NCBI GenBank assembly: GCA_964536805.1
Contig: CAZHYQ010000004.1
Location: 127,244 to 191,243, forward strand
Source: Longilinea sp964536805
GTDB lineage: Bacteria; Chloroflexota; Anaerolineae; Anaerolineales; Anaerolineaceae
DNA length: 64,000 bases
Direction: 5' to 3'
Shown here piece by piece: positions 24,888-33,134 of this stretch. The notes under the pieces are model-generated. The model was not told the DNA's origin, ran no database searches, and saw nothing but the letters and a program-made list of their open reading frames with translations. Each line of letters begins with the position of its first letter. The first letter of the stretch is position 1. The translations under genes and the position numbers were made by a program.

Positions 24888-25109
24888 GTGGAGAAATACT
24901 TAGACATTGTCCTGATTATAATATCGATCGCATTGATCGCTGCTGTAATTCTGCAAAATAAAGGCGTCGGCCTGGGCGGTTTTGCAGGAAACGATAGCGG
25001 TTCCGTTTTTTCTGCCCGAAGAGGCGTTGAGAAAACGATTTTCTATATTACAATCGGTTTGGCGGTTGTATTCTTCATCGTCACGATTGTCACGGTTGCG
25101 ATTAAATAA
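24888..25109 (+). CDS. secG: Preprotein translocase subunit SecG
   Basis: The 73-residue SecYEG subunit has two membrane helices (about 4-23 and 50-70) joined by the loop NKGVGLGGFAGND, which matches the SecG consensus (QxxKGxGLxGxFGG). It assists SecA-driven protein export. The GTG start at 24888 has AGGAGG (24876-24881) at 6-nt spacing. The gene has its own promoter and an intrinsic terminator (25164-25199), so it can be transcribed as a single-gene unit. Confidence 0.93.
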   Translation: MEKYLDIVLIIISIALIAAVILQNKGVGLGGFAGNDSGSVFSARRGVEKTIFYITIGLAVVFFIVTIVTVAIK

Positions 25110-25163
25110 CGGAGCCTGAAGCGTTTTTTCGCAATTCAGCTGACCCAAAGACGCAATGAATGG

Positions 25164-25199
25164 GGCGACTTGCCTGAAATTGGGGTAGTCGCCTTTTTT
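25164..25199 (+). terminator. Intrinsic terminator after secG
   Basis: Stem GGCGACT (25164-25170) with AGTCGCC (25187-25193), then TTTTTT. It lies between secG and the substrate-binding protein gene, 17 nt before the latter's ATG. Confidence 0.8.
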
Positions 25200-25215
25200 C
25201 GTTTTTCAGAGGCCT

Positions 25216-26907
25216 ATGAAAAAAATCCGCTGGCAACTAATCATCATCTTTTTGACTGGTCTGGTTGTGGCAGCTTTGCTACTCATTGAACAACCTGCGC
25301 CGCAAACAACAACCTCCGCACCCAAGCCTTCGGAAGGCGGCGCTTATGCTGAAGCGCTCATTGGTTCCTTGCAGCGCCTGAACCCGGTGTTGGATTTTTA
25401 TAATTCCGTCGATCGGGACGTGGACCGCCTGATCTACAGCCGGCTGATCACATTTGATGACCGCGGTAACCCGGTGGCTGATTTGGCTGATTCATGGGGT
25501 TATTCAAAAGACGGGACAATCTATAATTTCTCCCTTAAGGAGGGCGTCCTTTGGCAGGATGGCAAAGCACTTACCAGCGATGATATTCTTTTTACGATTG
25601 AATTAATGCGGACCGACTCGCCGGTGATCCCATCCGATCTGCGCGATTTCTGGACCAGCGTTGAGGTGACGGCCGTCAATCCGACCCAAATACAATTCAA
25701 GCTGCCAGAACCATTTTCACCCTTTCTGGATTACCTGACATTCGGCATTCTTCCCAGACATCTGCTGGAAGGGGTTAGCTTTGCCGATCTGGTGGATGCA
25801 CCGTTCAACCTGAAGCCAGTGGGCAGCGGACCTTATCAATTCGACCGAATTATCGCTGAAAATGGCAAGATTACCGGAATCGTGCTTTCGGTAAATAATC
25901 AGTATTACGGCAGTAAACCCTTTATTCAACAAATCGTTTTTCGGTATTATCCGGATGATGCAGCTGCGTGGGACGCATATCGGAATGGGAATGTACAGGG
26001 AATTGCAGGACTTTCAAAGGCTGTTCTGCCTGAAGTATTGCAGGATCCCGGGCTGTCATTATTTACAAGCCGCCTGCCTGAATTATCGATGGTTTTATTT
26101 AACCTAAAGAGTAACGACAAACCCTTCCTCGGCGATGCGGCCGTCCGAAAGGCTCTTTTTACCGGTCTGAACCGGCAACGCATCGTTGACCAAATCCTCG
26201 CCGGCCAGGCCATCCTTGCCGATGGGCCGATTTTCCCGGGAACGTGGGCTTACAACGAAACCATCAGCCGGGTCGAATTCGACTCTACCAAAGCGCAAGG
26301 AATGCTTAAAGATGCGGGGTTTATCATCAGTTCCGATGATCCGGCTGTGCGCGTCAAAGACGGCGCACAACTCGCCTTTACGTTGATCTATCCGGATACG
26401 CCTCAACACGAGGTGATTGCACAAGCCATTCAAAAAGATTGGGAAGATCTCCAGGTCAGAGTGGACCTTGAAGCTGTGCCGTATGACGCACTGCTGAATG
26501 AGAGGTTGGCAAACCATGATTACCAGGCTGCCCTGGTTGATTTGGACCTAGCCCGCTCGCCAGACCCCGATCCTTATCCATTCTGGGATCAAGTGCAAGC
26601 AAACGGCGGGCAAAATTATACCCAATGGGATAACAAGGTTGCCAGCGATTACCTGGAAACAGCTCGCGTGACGTTGGATATCACTGAACGTGCCCGCCTT
26701 TACCGCAACTTTCAAGCGATATTTGCCGATGACCTGCCGGCATTGCCCTTGTATTATCCAGTTTATTCCTACGCGGTTGCAACCCAGGTCCAAGGCATCC
26801 GCATTGGCCCGCTTTTTGATAGCTCTGACCGCTTTGCCAATGTTACTTCGTGGTTCTTGCAGGCAAGAATTGCCACCCCGATGCCGGGATTGACCCCGAC
26901 GCCATAA
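25216..26907 (+). CDS. Membrane-anchored family-5 (DppA/OppA-like) extracellular solute-binding protein
   Basis: The 563-residue protein has one N-terminal hydrophobic segment (about 7-24) and no lipobox Cys. A Pro/Thr linker leads into the SBP_bac_5 fold: LNPVLDF near the start, FDDRGNPVADLADSWGYSKD, FSLKEGVLWQDGKALTSDDI, LKPVGSGPYQF and the C-terminal half with PLYYPVYSYAVA. The family binds peptides, nickel or other small solutes and feeds ABC importers. No permease or ATPase gene is adjacent, so its transport partner is elsewhere or it works as a sensor. The terminator upstream separates it from secG, and no clear promoter was seen in the 17-nt gap. Confidence 0.88.
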   Translation: MKKIRWQLIIIFLTGLVVAALLLIEQPAPQTTTSAPKPSEGGAYAEALIGSLQRLNPVLDFYNSVDRDVDRLIYSRLITFDDRGNPVADLADSWGYSKDGTIYNFSLKEGVLWQDGKALTSDDILFTIELMRTDSPVIPSDLRDFWTSVEVTAVNPTQIQFKLPEPFSPFLDYLTFGILPRHLLEGVSFADLVDAPFNLKPVGSGPYQFDRIIAENGKITGIVLSVNNQYYGSKPFIQQIVFRYYPDDAAAWDAYRNGNVQGIAGLSKAVLPEVLQDPGLSLFTSRLPELSMVLFNLKSNDKPFLGDAAVRKALFTGLNRQRIVDQILAGQAILADGPIFPGTWAYNETISRVEFDSTKAQGMLKDAGFIISSDDPAVRVKDGAQLAFTLIYPDTPQHEVIAQAIQKDWEDLQVRVDLEAVPYDALLNERLANHDYQAALVDLDLARSPDPDPYPFWDQVQANGGQNYTQWDNKVASDYLETARVTLDITERARLYRNFQAIFADDLPALPLYYPVYSYAVATQVQGIRIGPLFDSSDRFANVTSWFLQARIATPMPGLTPTP

Positions 26908-26940
26908 CAGTCGGGCACTTCTGCACCAAGGAGGGGATCT

Positions 26941-27504
26941 GTGCAGTCGGTGGATGTTGATCGCGCTTTTCTGGAAAGTTCCTTGATTGAATTGCCAGAT
27001 TTTATTCTGTCGAATGAAATTTACTGGCCTATTGGGATCCAAACGGATCGGAAATTTGCCTCCAATCTCCCGCAGCTATCTCTTGGTAATATCCGGTTGG
27101 CGTCTGCGCGATTAGCTGCGGGGACGGATTCTGGTGATGCCGCGCAGCTGATCAGCGACATTGATCTGGTATTCACAAAATGGCGTTCCAATTGGGCAAA
27201 GAAGGCAACGGCTGAATATTCAAGCCGTTTGAATCTTTGGAAAGACCGCCTGTCTGAATTGATCAGCGACCCATCCCAGGCGATCTACCGTTATCAAATA
27301 CGATTGAGAGTCATCCTTGACTTATTAAAAGAGGATCTGCTGGTCGAACCTGCTCAACCCCAAATTGAGTTGCTGGCGGGATTGGACGCTCGATTACGGG
27401 CAGCCACCATCAGTTCCGAATTCATCTGGGACTCTGAGATCCAGAATGGTTTCTCCCCAGATCGGTTCTGGTATCTTTACCGAAGCTTGAAATTGCATGC
27501 TTGA
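26941..27504 (+). CDS. Hypothetical protein upstream of cobalamin adenosyltransferase
   Basis: I do not recognise a family. The 187-residue protein is soluble, mostly helical, with no signal peptide or membrane segment. Two notable patches are EIYWPIGI near residue 30 and the basic/aromatic KWRSNWAKKATAEYSSRL at about 80-98, followed by a helix-rich stretch (LISDPSQAIYRYQIRLRVIL). GTG start 26941 has GGAGGGG about 7 nt upstream. The gene lies 33 nt after the binding-protein gene and ends 7 nt before the adenosyltransferase ATG, so it is probably co-transcribed with both. Function unknown. Confidence 0.75.
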   Translation: MQSVDVDRAFLESSLIELPDFILSNEIYWPIGIQTDRKFASNLPQLSLGNIRLASARLAAGTDSGDAAQLISDIDLVFTKWRSNWAKKATAEYSSRLNLWKDRLSELISDPSQAIYRYQIRLRVILDLLKEDLLVEPAQPQIELLAGLDARLRAATISSEFIWDSEIQNGFSPDRFWYLYRSLKLHA

Positions 27505-27511
27505 GGTAACC

Positions 27512-28063
27512 ATGGGAAAGTTTTTCACAGGACTTGGTGATGATGGCAATACGGGGGTATTAGGCGAAGGCCGAATACCCAAGTATGATCTTCGTATCGA
27601 AGCGCTCGGGGCAGTTGATGAAGCTTCCGCGGCGCTTGGAATTGCGCGTAGTCAAACAACTCGGGTTGAAACTCAAACAAGAATCCTCTCAATCCAGCGC
27701 GAGCTTTATCAATTGATGGCTGAATTGGCCGCCACCCCCGAAAATGCTGAGCGTTTTCATTATATTGACTCAAGATCGGTTACCCGCCTTGAAGAAGAGA
27801 TAATCCATTTAGGCAAGGATATTGAAATCTCGCGCGAGTTTATTGTACCGGGCGACTCGCCATCAGGGGCGGCGTTGGATTTAGCCAGAGTAATCGTTCG
27901 CCGGGCAGAACGGCGCGTCGCCGAAGTTTTGGCAGATGGGATTTTTTCGAATCGTGAACTTCTGCGGTATTTAAACCGCTTGTCTTCTCTCTTATATCTC
28001 TTGGAACTTTCTGAAAACGCGGCCTCTGGACGCGCAAATCCTACTTTGGCGAAAGAAAAATGA
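27512..28063 (+). CDS. pduO: PduO-type ATP:cob(I)alamin adenosyltransferase
   Basis: Transfers the adenosyl group of ATP to cob(I)alamin, making coenzyme B12. The 183-residue protein has the N-terminal FFTGLGDDGNTGVLGEGRIP (TkTGDdGtT-type ATP loop), LRIEALGAVDEASAALG, and the C-terminal FIVPGDSPSGAALDLARVIV with RRAERRV, the usual ATP- and corrin-binding residues. ATG 27512 has GAGG at 27503-27506; an ATG 15 nt upstream inside the preceding gene is less likely. The stop overlaps the next ATG (ATGA). No cobalamin riboswitch was seen. Confidence 0.93.
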   Translation: MGKFFTGLGDDGNTGVLGEGRIPKYDLRIEALGAVDEASAALGIARSQTTRVETQTRILSIQRELYQLMAELAATPENAERFHYIDSRSVTRLEEEIIHLGKDIEISREFIVPGDSPSGAALDLARVIVRRAERRVAEVLADGIFSNRELLRYLNRLSSLLYLLELSENAASGRANPTLAKEK

Positions 28064-28770
28064 TTGGTACCTTTGTGAATGTCGCTGCGGTAATTATTGG
28101 AAGCCTGCTTGGCAATTTAATGGGCAATCGGCTGCCAGAACGAGTCCGAAGTACGGTGGTTTCTGGTTTCGGGTTGTTTACATTGGGATATGGATTGCAA
28201 ATGTTCATCAAAACCCAGAACGCACTGGTGGTCGTCGGTGCAATCTTAATCGGGTCTTTGTTGGGAGAATGGTGGCAGATCGATCAACACCTTGCTCATC
28301 TGGGGGTGTGGTTGGAGGGCAAGTTTAATTCTGGCAGCGATGTTCAATCCTCAAAACGCTTTATCAAAGGGTTTCTTACCGCTTCGCTCATCTTCTGCGT
28401 CGGGCCGATGGCTATTCTTGGCTCCATTCAAGATGGGTTGACCGGGGATAGCAGTATTTTGATCGTAAAAGCTATATTGGATGGATTTGCTGCCCTGGCG
28501 TTTGCCTCCACTCTGGGGCTGGGCGTTATCTTCTCTGCGGCGTTGTTGTTGGTGTACCAGGGCGGTATAACCTTGCTGGCGGTTCAAATGCAGTCATTCG
28601 TTTCCACCGCCATGATCACCGAAATGTCCGCCGCCGGCGGGCTTATCCTGGTCGCCTTGACCATTGGAAGCCTGCTTGAATTGAAACCCATTCGTTCAGC
28701 CAATTTTCTGCCAGCCTTAGTTATCGCTCCATTGCTTGTGGTGGCGTTAACCGCATTTGGGCTGTATTAA
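28060..28770 (+). CDS. DUF554 family integral membrane protein
   Basis: The 236-residue protein has six or seven membrane helices. It begins IGTFVNVAAVIIGSLLGNLM, continues with VVGAILIGSLLGEWW, contains FCVGPMAILGSIQDGL and ends with LPALVIAPLLVVAL. These Gly-rich helices are characteristic of DUF554 (YdfK/YqgA-like), whose transport role is not established. The start is coupled to the adenosyltransferase by an ATGA overlap, and the gene ends the plus-strand group before a bidirectional terminator. Confidence 0.88.
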   Translation: MIGTFVNVAAVIIGSLLGNLMGNRLPERVRSTVVSGFGLFTLGYGLQMFIKTQNALVVVGAILIGSLLGEWWQIDQHLAHLGVWLEGKFNSGSDVQSSKRFIKGFLTASLIFCVGPMAILGSIQDGLTGDSSILIVKAILDGFAALAFASTLGLGVIFSAALLLVYQGGITLLAVQMQSFVSTAMITEMSAAGGLILVALTIGSLLELKPIRSANFLPALVIAPLLVVALTAFGLY

Positions 28771-28783
28771 TCTAATAGAAGTA

Positions 28784-28829
28784 CGCAATAACAAAGAGGG
28801 CAAACATGTTTGCCCTCTTTGTTATTGCG
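28784..28829. terminator. Perfect 46-bp palindrome, bidirectional terminator
   Basis: Arms 28784-28806 and 28807-28829 are exact reverse complements. On either strand the inner stem GAGGGCAAACA/TGTTTGCCCTC is followed by TTTGTTATT, a weak U-rich run. It lies between the convergent DUF554 and DsbA-like genes and fits a shared terminator. Confidence 0.75.
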
Positions 28830-28848
28830 CATCATATGATCCTTGTGG

Positions 28849-29559
28849 CTATTTCGCTAACGCCGCGTCGATGGCTTGCGCCAATCCAACATAACCTTCC
28901 ACAAGTGTTCCGTTGACAATGAAAGACGGTGTCGCCTTGACACCCAGGCTGCGTCCGCGCGCCAGATCATCGAACACCTGTTGTTTATATTTATTTCCTG
29001 AAAAACAACTCTTAAAGGCGCTGGTGTCCAATCCAAGAGTTTCGGCAAAGGCTGTCAACCGCTTGCTGGTAAAATCGCCGATATTTTCGCCATTTTGATT
29101 GGTAAAAAGGAGATCGTGGAATTCCCAGAACTTATTTTGATCGGCGGCACAATAGGCTGCTTGGGCAGCGTCTTTAGACTCTCCGCTGGTCGTGCTGGGA
29201 TCCAGGATGGAAAAGGACGAATAAGTGAAATATACCTTGCCTGTTTTCACGTAGTTATCGACAATATTTTTCTCGCCTTCCTCAAAGAAGAGGCGGCAAT
29301 AAGGACACTGAAAATCGCTAAATTCCTCAACTTTCACAGGAGCATTGGGGTCGCCCATGGAATTGCGATTTACCTGGGGTCGTTCGATAGCAGCTGCCGG
29401 ACGGATTTGGCCGATTGGTTTATTATTAACCAGGATCAGTACGGCCACAACGGCGATGGCTATGATCGAAATAATGCCGATCCAAATATAGCGCTGGCGT
29501 GTTTCATCACGCCGGCGTTTTTCCTTTAATTTGACACGGGTTTCATTTTTTCTTGGCAT
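28849..29559 (-). CDS. DsbA-family thioredoxin-like protein, membrane-tethered
   Basis: The 236-residue protein has a basic N-terminus (RVKLKEKRRRDETRQR), one membrane helix (about 25-44) and an extracytoplasmic thioredoxin/DsbA fold (about 65-236). The active site is FSDFQCPYCRLFF with Cys85 and Cys88 and a CPYC pair. VKATPSFIVNG supplies the cis-Pro loop. It probably oxidises or isomerises disulfides outside the membrane. AGAGGG precedes the ATG. It is transcribed convergently to the DUF554 gene across the palindromic terminator. No DsbB/VKOR partner is nearby. Confidence 0.92.
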   Translation of the reverse strand: MPRKNETRVKLKEKRRRDETRQRYIWIGIISIIAIAVVAVLILVNNKPIGQIRPAAAIERPQVNRNSMGDPNAPVKVEEFSDFQCPYCRLFFEEGEKNIVDNYVKTGKVYFTYSSFSILDPSTTSGESKDAAQAAYCAADQNKFWEFHDLLFTNQNGENIGDFTSKRLTAFAETLGLDTSAFKSCFSGNKYKQQVFDDLARGRSLGVKATPSFIVNGTLVEGYVGLAQAIDAALAK

Positions 29560-29628
29560 ATATTCCCTCTAGCTTCAAAGATAATGATATTTTGCCATTA
29601 ATGGTATGAAAAGTAAAGAAAATGAATT

Positions 29629-30474
29629 TTAATCTTGGTAAACCAGAACCGGGAAATGTTCGCCGGTATGAACAAAACCTAATCGTTGGTAAAGTGCCTG
29701 CGATGCCAGGTTATCATGCTGGGTATTAACCGTGGCAGACCGGACCTGTAAACGTTCCAGTTGTTTTAACAAATCGTAGACCAGGGTGTAACCGATCTTC
29801 TGTCCCTGCAATTGCGGCAATACTGCCAAACGGGCAAGATGGGCATTGAAGGAAGTTGCGGTACTCATCTGGTAGGCAATGATCTGGTCATTGACCTCGA
29901 ACAGCGTGGCGAACGCACTCTGTTCGTAAGCATGGTTCAGCGCTGATTGCGATAAACGCCATAATGGTTCAAAAGCCAGGTTGTCAATTCTGGTTATTTC
30001 CGGCAGATCGTCCGGGAGTATTGGGCGAATGATGGCGCCGTCCGGTAAATGCGGCTCGGTTGAAAAACCGCCATCCCAGGCAAGGGTGACAATTTGTTGA
30101 TACTCAGTCCATCCGTGGCGTAGCAGCAGACGCATAAACCAATCGTGTAATGCAATTGCGGCCAGGGTCCTGTTCGGAGTTGTGTTTAGGCTGTCCAACT
30201 CGGTTGTAAACAAACGTACCCAGGCATCGTCCGGTGAAATTTGCGAACTGCAGGCAAATAACCGCACCCAGGCGATGCCAGGCGGATCATCCGGGCAGGC
30301 AAATGCTGCCTGGACTTTATGGTCTTGATCCAGGATCCAAAACGAACCTTCACCCAACCAGTCAAGGATGGGTTGCCAATCGAGATGGCGATGGACATAG
30401 CGTGCCTGGTTTAAGAAAAAGGCCAGGTCGCTGGTATCGTTTTTTTGAGCGGGACGAATGTCTGATGAATCCAT
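29629..30474 (-). CDS. GNAT-family N-acetyltransferase, long form
   Basis: The 281-residue protein has a C-terminal GNAT domain (about 130-280): HLARLAVLPQLQGQKIGYTL carries the acetyl-CoA loop QGQKIGYTL and is followed by SQALYQRLGFVHTGEHF. The N-terminal half (about 1-130) may be a second, degenerate GNAT unit. Substrate unknown. An ATG at 30498 is also in frame, but it lies in the loop of an intrinsic terminator (30480-30506) that ends the preceding gene, so the ATG at 30474, just after the T-run, is preferred. Neither start has a clear Shine-Dalgarno. Confidence 0.8.
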   Translation of the reverse strand: MDSSDIRPAQKNDTSDLAFFLNQARYVHRHLDWQPILDWLGEGSFWILDQDHKVQAAFACPDDPPGIAWVRLFACSSQISPDDAWVRLFTTELDSLNTTPNRTLAAIALHDWFMRLLLRHGWTEYQQIVTLAWDGGFSTEPHLPDGAIIRPILPDDLPEITRIDNLAFEPLWRLSQSALNHAYEQSAFATLFEVNDQIIAYQMSTATSFNAHLARLAVLPQLQGQKIGYTLVYDLLKQLERLQVRSATVNTQHDNLASQALYQRLGFVHTGEHFPVLVYQD

Positions 30475-30479
30475 TTTAG

Positions 30480-30506
30480 AAAAAAGCTGCCTACCCATTC
30501 AGGCAG
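30480..30506 (-). terminator. Intrinsic terminator ending the 41225-30536 gene run
   Basis: On the minus strand CTGCCT (30506-30501), an 8-nt loop, AGGCAG (30492-30487), one C and TTTTTT (30485-30480). It sits between the TPR gene stop and the GNAT start. Confidence 0.75.
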
Positions 30507-30535
30507 GCAACCATTCTCGATTATGGCGGGTGAGG

Positions 30536-31084
30536 TCAGCGGTTTGCCATGTTCCCGATGATACGTAGCAACCCTTTCAGGATGCGATCCGCCAAGGAGA
30601 GGCTTTTTTTCTGGGCCAGACCGTCTTGCATGGTAGCCAGGGCTTCAACCCGCTTGCCCTGTTGCATCTGGATGGATGAAATCCGCTGGAGAACCAGAGC
30701 ACGCAGGTCCGCTTCGCCAATTTTTTCAAACAAGACCGCCGATTGTTGGTATAGATCTATAGCATGGCCGCGGTCTTTCAAATCTTCCAGCGCAGCGGCC
30801 ATATTGCCCAACGCCATTGCCTGGCGGCGCTGGTCGCCGACGGAGGCAAAGATGGCATCGGTTCCTTCGGCAGCGGCATAGGCACCTTGAGCATCGCCAG
30901 CTTTCAGGAGGGCTACAGATTGATTATTGCGTGCCTCCGCGGCCAACACCTCGTTGTTCGCCGTATCATAGGCAAGCGCTGCATCGTGAAACAGACGGGC
31001 AGCCTGCTGGAATTCTTCTGCTTCATAAGCCGTTTGGGCTTCGGCGGTCAAATCCTGGGGTGTGGTAGAAATGGTGTTTTCCAT
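30536..31084 (-). CDS. TPR-like helical repeat protein
   Basis: The 182-residue soluble protein has TPR-like helical pairs: TAEAQTAYEAEEFQQAARLF, AAEARNNQSVALLKAGDAQ, MALGNMAAALEDLKDRGHAI and a final VLQRISSIQMQQGKRVEALA repeat. Such solenoids mediate protein-protein contacts. It starts 6 nt after the stop of the double-HTH regulator gene and is the last gene before a strong terminator, so it probably acts with that regulator. No specific partner can be named. Confidence 0.85.
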   Translation of the reverse strand: MENTISTTPQDLTAEAQTAYEAEEFQQAARLFHDAALAYDTANNEVLAAEARNNQSVALLKAGDAQGAYAAAEGTDAIFASVGDQRRQAMALGNMAAALEDLKDRGHAIDLYQQSAVLFEKIGEADLRALVLQRISSIQMQQGKRVEALATMQDGLAQKKSLSLADRILKGLLRIIGNMANR

Positions 31085-31090
31085 AATCGT

Positions 31091-31771
31091 TTAGTAAGTG
31101 ATCTCCAAAATTCCTTCAGCGATGCCACGCAATTTTTCAACCGAGAGTTCGCTCAAGCGCATTGCCAACTCAAGATAAGGCCGATTTACAGGCTGTAAAA
31201 CGAAGGTTTGGTGCTGTTCTGGGAGATCCATGAATTTCTGGACAGCAATTTGCTGGGAACGCCATGTCCCAATCGTACCGTGGTCGTCGAAGAAAGATTC
31301 AACCCGGGCTTCCAAACCATCCGCAATGGTTTCCAATTCCGGCATCGAAATGGGCTCTTGTCCATCCTCGTACGCCTTCAGTTTCTCAGAAGAAATCGAC
31401 GTAAGGTTGGCCAGTTCGTCCAGGGTGATATTGCGTTCGTTCCGGAGCATTTGAATCCGGGTTCCGATGATGCGATTGCGGATTTGGGCCAATTGATCAA
31501 TATTCAAAACGCCTTGCGTTGCCGAAGACTCTGAGAGCGCCTCGTTTCCGCGAAAGTGCTCAATAGGCAAATCCAGATAAAAAGCCAGGGCTTCCAATTG
31601 CGGCAATGACGGAGCGGCTTCGCCTGATTCAAAGGATTGAAAAGTCTCAGGCGAAACACCAATTGCCGCCGCACAATCTTCTATGCTCCGGCGAGTGGAT
31701 CTGCGAGCATCCAGGAGGAGGACGCCTAATTTGTGCATACGAAGCGTTATTAATTTCTGATTCTTGTTCAT
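31091..31771 (-). CDS. Regulator with two XRE-type helix-turn-helix domains
   Basis: The 226-residue cytosolic protein contains two tandem XRE/Cro-type HTH domains. The first is at about 10-70 (SIEDCAAAIGVSPETFQSFE, SLPQLEALAFYLDLP). The second is at about 98-155 (MLRNERNITLDELANLTSIS, MPELETIADGLEA). A C-terminal helical part follows (ELAMRLSELSVEKLRGIAEG). ATG 31771 has AGGGTG 4 nt upstream; longer in-frame readings would run into the cpaF gap without a Shine-Dalgarno. It lies 49 nt after cpaF and 6 nt before the TPR gene. Operator unknown. Confidence 0.85.
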   Translation of the reverse strand: MNKNQKLITLRMHKLGVLLLDARRSTRRSIEDCAAAIGVSPETFQSFESGEAAPSLPQLEALAFYLDLPIEHFRGNEALSESSATQGVLNIDQLAQIRNRIIGTRIQMLRNERNITLDELANLTSISSEKLKAYEDGQEPISMPELETIADGLEARVESFFDDHGTIGTWRSQQIAVQKFMDLPEQHQTFVLQPVNRPYLELAMRLSELSVEKLRGIAEGILEITY

Positions 31772-31820
31772 ACACACCCTTTTTAAAACGGAGATAGGGT
31801 CATTATAAATGATTAATCTC

Positions 31821-33134
31821 TTAGCGCCTCTTGTTTTGCGAATTGAACATATCACCCAAATTCGCCCCGTATACTTCCGGACCAAGGCGGATCCCTGCGG
31901 CCTCGAGGCGTGGGGAGAACAGCGGCCGGATGCCAGTCGGTTTCAACTCGCCAACTGCTTTCCCGTCCTTATCGACGCCGGTCTGTTCAAAACGGAAAAT
32001 TTCGGTCATTACGACTGTATCGCCTTCCATACCGGAGACTTCGGTAATTGAGGTGACTTTACGGGCACCATCGCGCATACGCGACTGCTGGATGATCAAA
32101 TCGATGGCGGACGCAATTTGCTGGCGGATGACTTTGACAGGTAAATCCATGCCGGCCATCATGCACATTGTTTCCAAACGCGAAATTGCATCACGAGCGG
32201 TGTTGGCATGCAGCGTGGTCAACGAGCCATCGTGACCGGTGTTCATTGCTTGCAGCATATCCAGCGCTTCGCCGCCGCGGACTTCACCGACGATAATGCG
32301 ATCAGGGCGCATCCGTAAGGCGTTCCTTACCATGTCGCGGATGGAGATTGCATTTCTTCCTTCCGTATTGGCAGGTTTTGCTTCCATGCGCACCACATGA
32401 TCCTGTAAAAGTTTAAGCTCGGCTGCGTCTTCAATCGTAACAATGCGCTCGTTATCTGGAATAAAACCGGATAGGACGTTTAACAATGTCGTTTTACCGG
32501 AACCGGTGCCGCCCGAAATGACGATGTTTAACCTGGCAATAACGCAGGCTTTGATGAATTCGGACATGCCCTGGGTGAGCGATCCGAATTGGATCAACTG
32601 CTGAATGGTTAATTTGCCTTTGTCAAATTTGCGGATTGTTATGGTCGGACCGTCAATGGCGACCGGCGGGATGACGGCATTGACGCGGGAACCGTCTGGC
32701 AATCGGGCGTCAACCATTGGACTGTCGGCGTCGATGCGGCGGCCCAATGGAAGAATGATTTTTTCAATCAGGCGTAAAACCTGATCGTCATTTTCCAAGG
32801 TGATGTTGGTCTTGGTAAGAACGCCCCGGCGCTCAATGTAAATCTTGTTCGGCCCGTTTACCATCACTTCGGTAATTTCCGGATCATCCAATAAGGGCTG
32901 CAACGGGCCAAAACCCAGGATGTCATCCAGAATGTCATGGAATAACTGGTCCCGCAGCGTGGTAGGGAGAGCAAGCCGGGTGGATGTATAGGCTTGCTGC
33001 ATCAATTCATGGACGATCTTTCGACGGTCGCTCGCCAGCGGAGGCTGGTTTTCCAATTCATGGGAAATAAAATTAACAATATATACCTTTAGTTTGGCCA
33101 GTTCTGGCCCATGAATGGTGGTGGGCGTTGTCAT
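31821..33134 (-). CDS. cpaF: CpaF/TadA-type secretion ATPase
   Basis: The 437-residue ATPase of the type II/IV secretion superfamily normally powers Tad/Flp pilus assembly. An N-terminal helical region is followed by LGFGPLQPLLDDPEITEVMV, then ARLPDGSRVNAVIPPVAIDG and TIRKF. Walker A GGTGSGKTT has Lys214; the Asp box (TIEDAAELKL), Walker B-like IIVGEVRGGEALDML and the His box THDGSLTTLHANTA-like stretch are intact. The enzyme looks active. No other tad/flp genes (pilin, TadB/C, RcpA) are in the window, so it is either detached from its cluster or used for a different machine. The ATG overlaps the preceding stop (ATGA, 33131-33134). Confidence 0.93.
   Translation of the reverse strand: MTTPTTIHGPELAKLKVYIVNFISHELENQPPLASDRRKIVHELMQQAYTSTRLALPTTLRDQLFHDILDDILGFGPLQPLLDDPEITEVMVNGPNKIYIERRGVLTKTNITLENDDQVLRLIEKIILPLGRRIDADSPMVDARLPDGSRVNAVIPPVAIDGPTITIRKFDKGKLTIQQLIQFGSLTQGMSEFIKACVIARLNIVISGGTGSGKTTLLNVLSGFIPDNERIVTIEDAAELKLLQDHVVRMEAKPANTEGRNAISIRDMVRNALRMRPDRIIVGEVRGGEALDMLQAMNTGHDGSLTTLHANTARDAISRLETMCMMAGMDLPVKVIRQQIASAIDLIIQQSRMRDGARKVTSITEVSGMEGDTVVMTEIFRFEQTGVDKDGKAVGELKPTGIRPLFSPRLEAAGIRLGPEVYGANLGDMFNSQNKRR

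Noticed and set aside
27400..27520. A possible cobalamin riboswitch before the adenosyltransferase gene.
   Set aside because: The space is occupied by the preceding coding gene and no B12-box-like sequence is visible.
30475..30498. Start of the GNAT gene at the ATG 30498.
   Set aside because: This ATG lies in the loop of a terminator hairpin, so RNA extending from the upstream gene is mostly cut off there; the ATG at 30474 is preferred, with some doubt.
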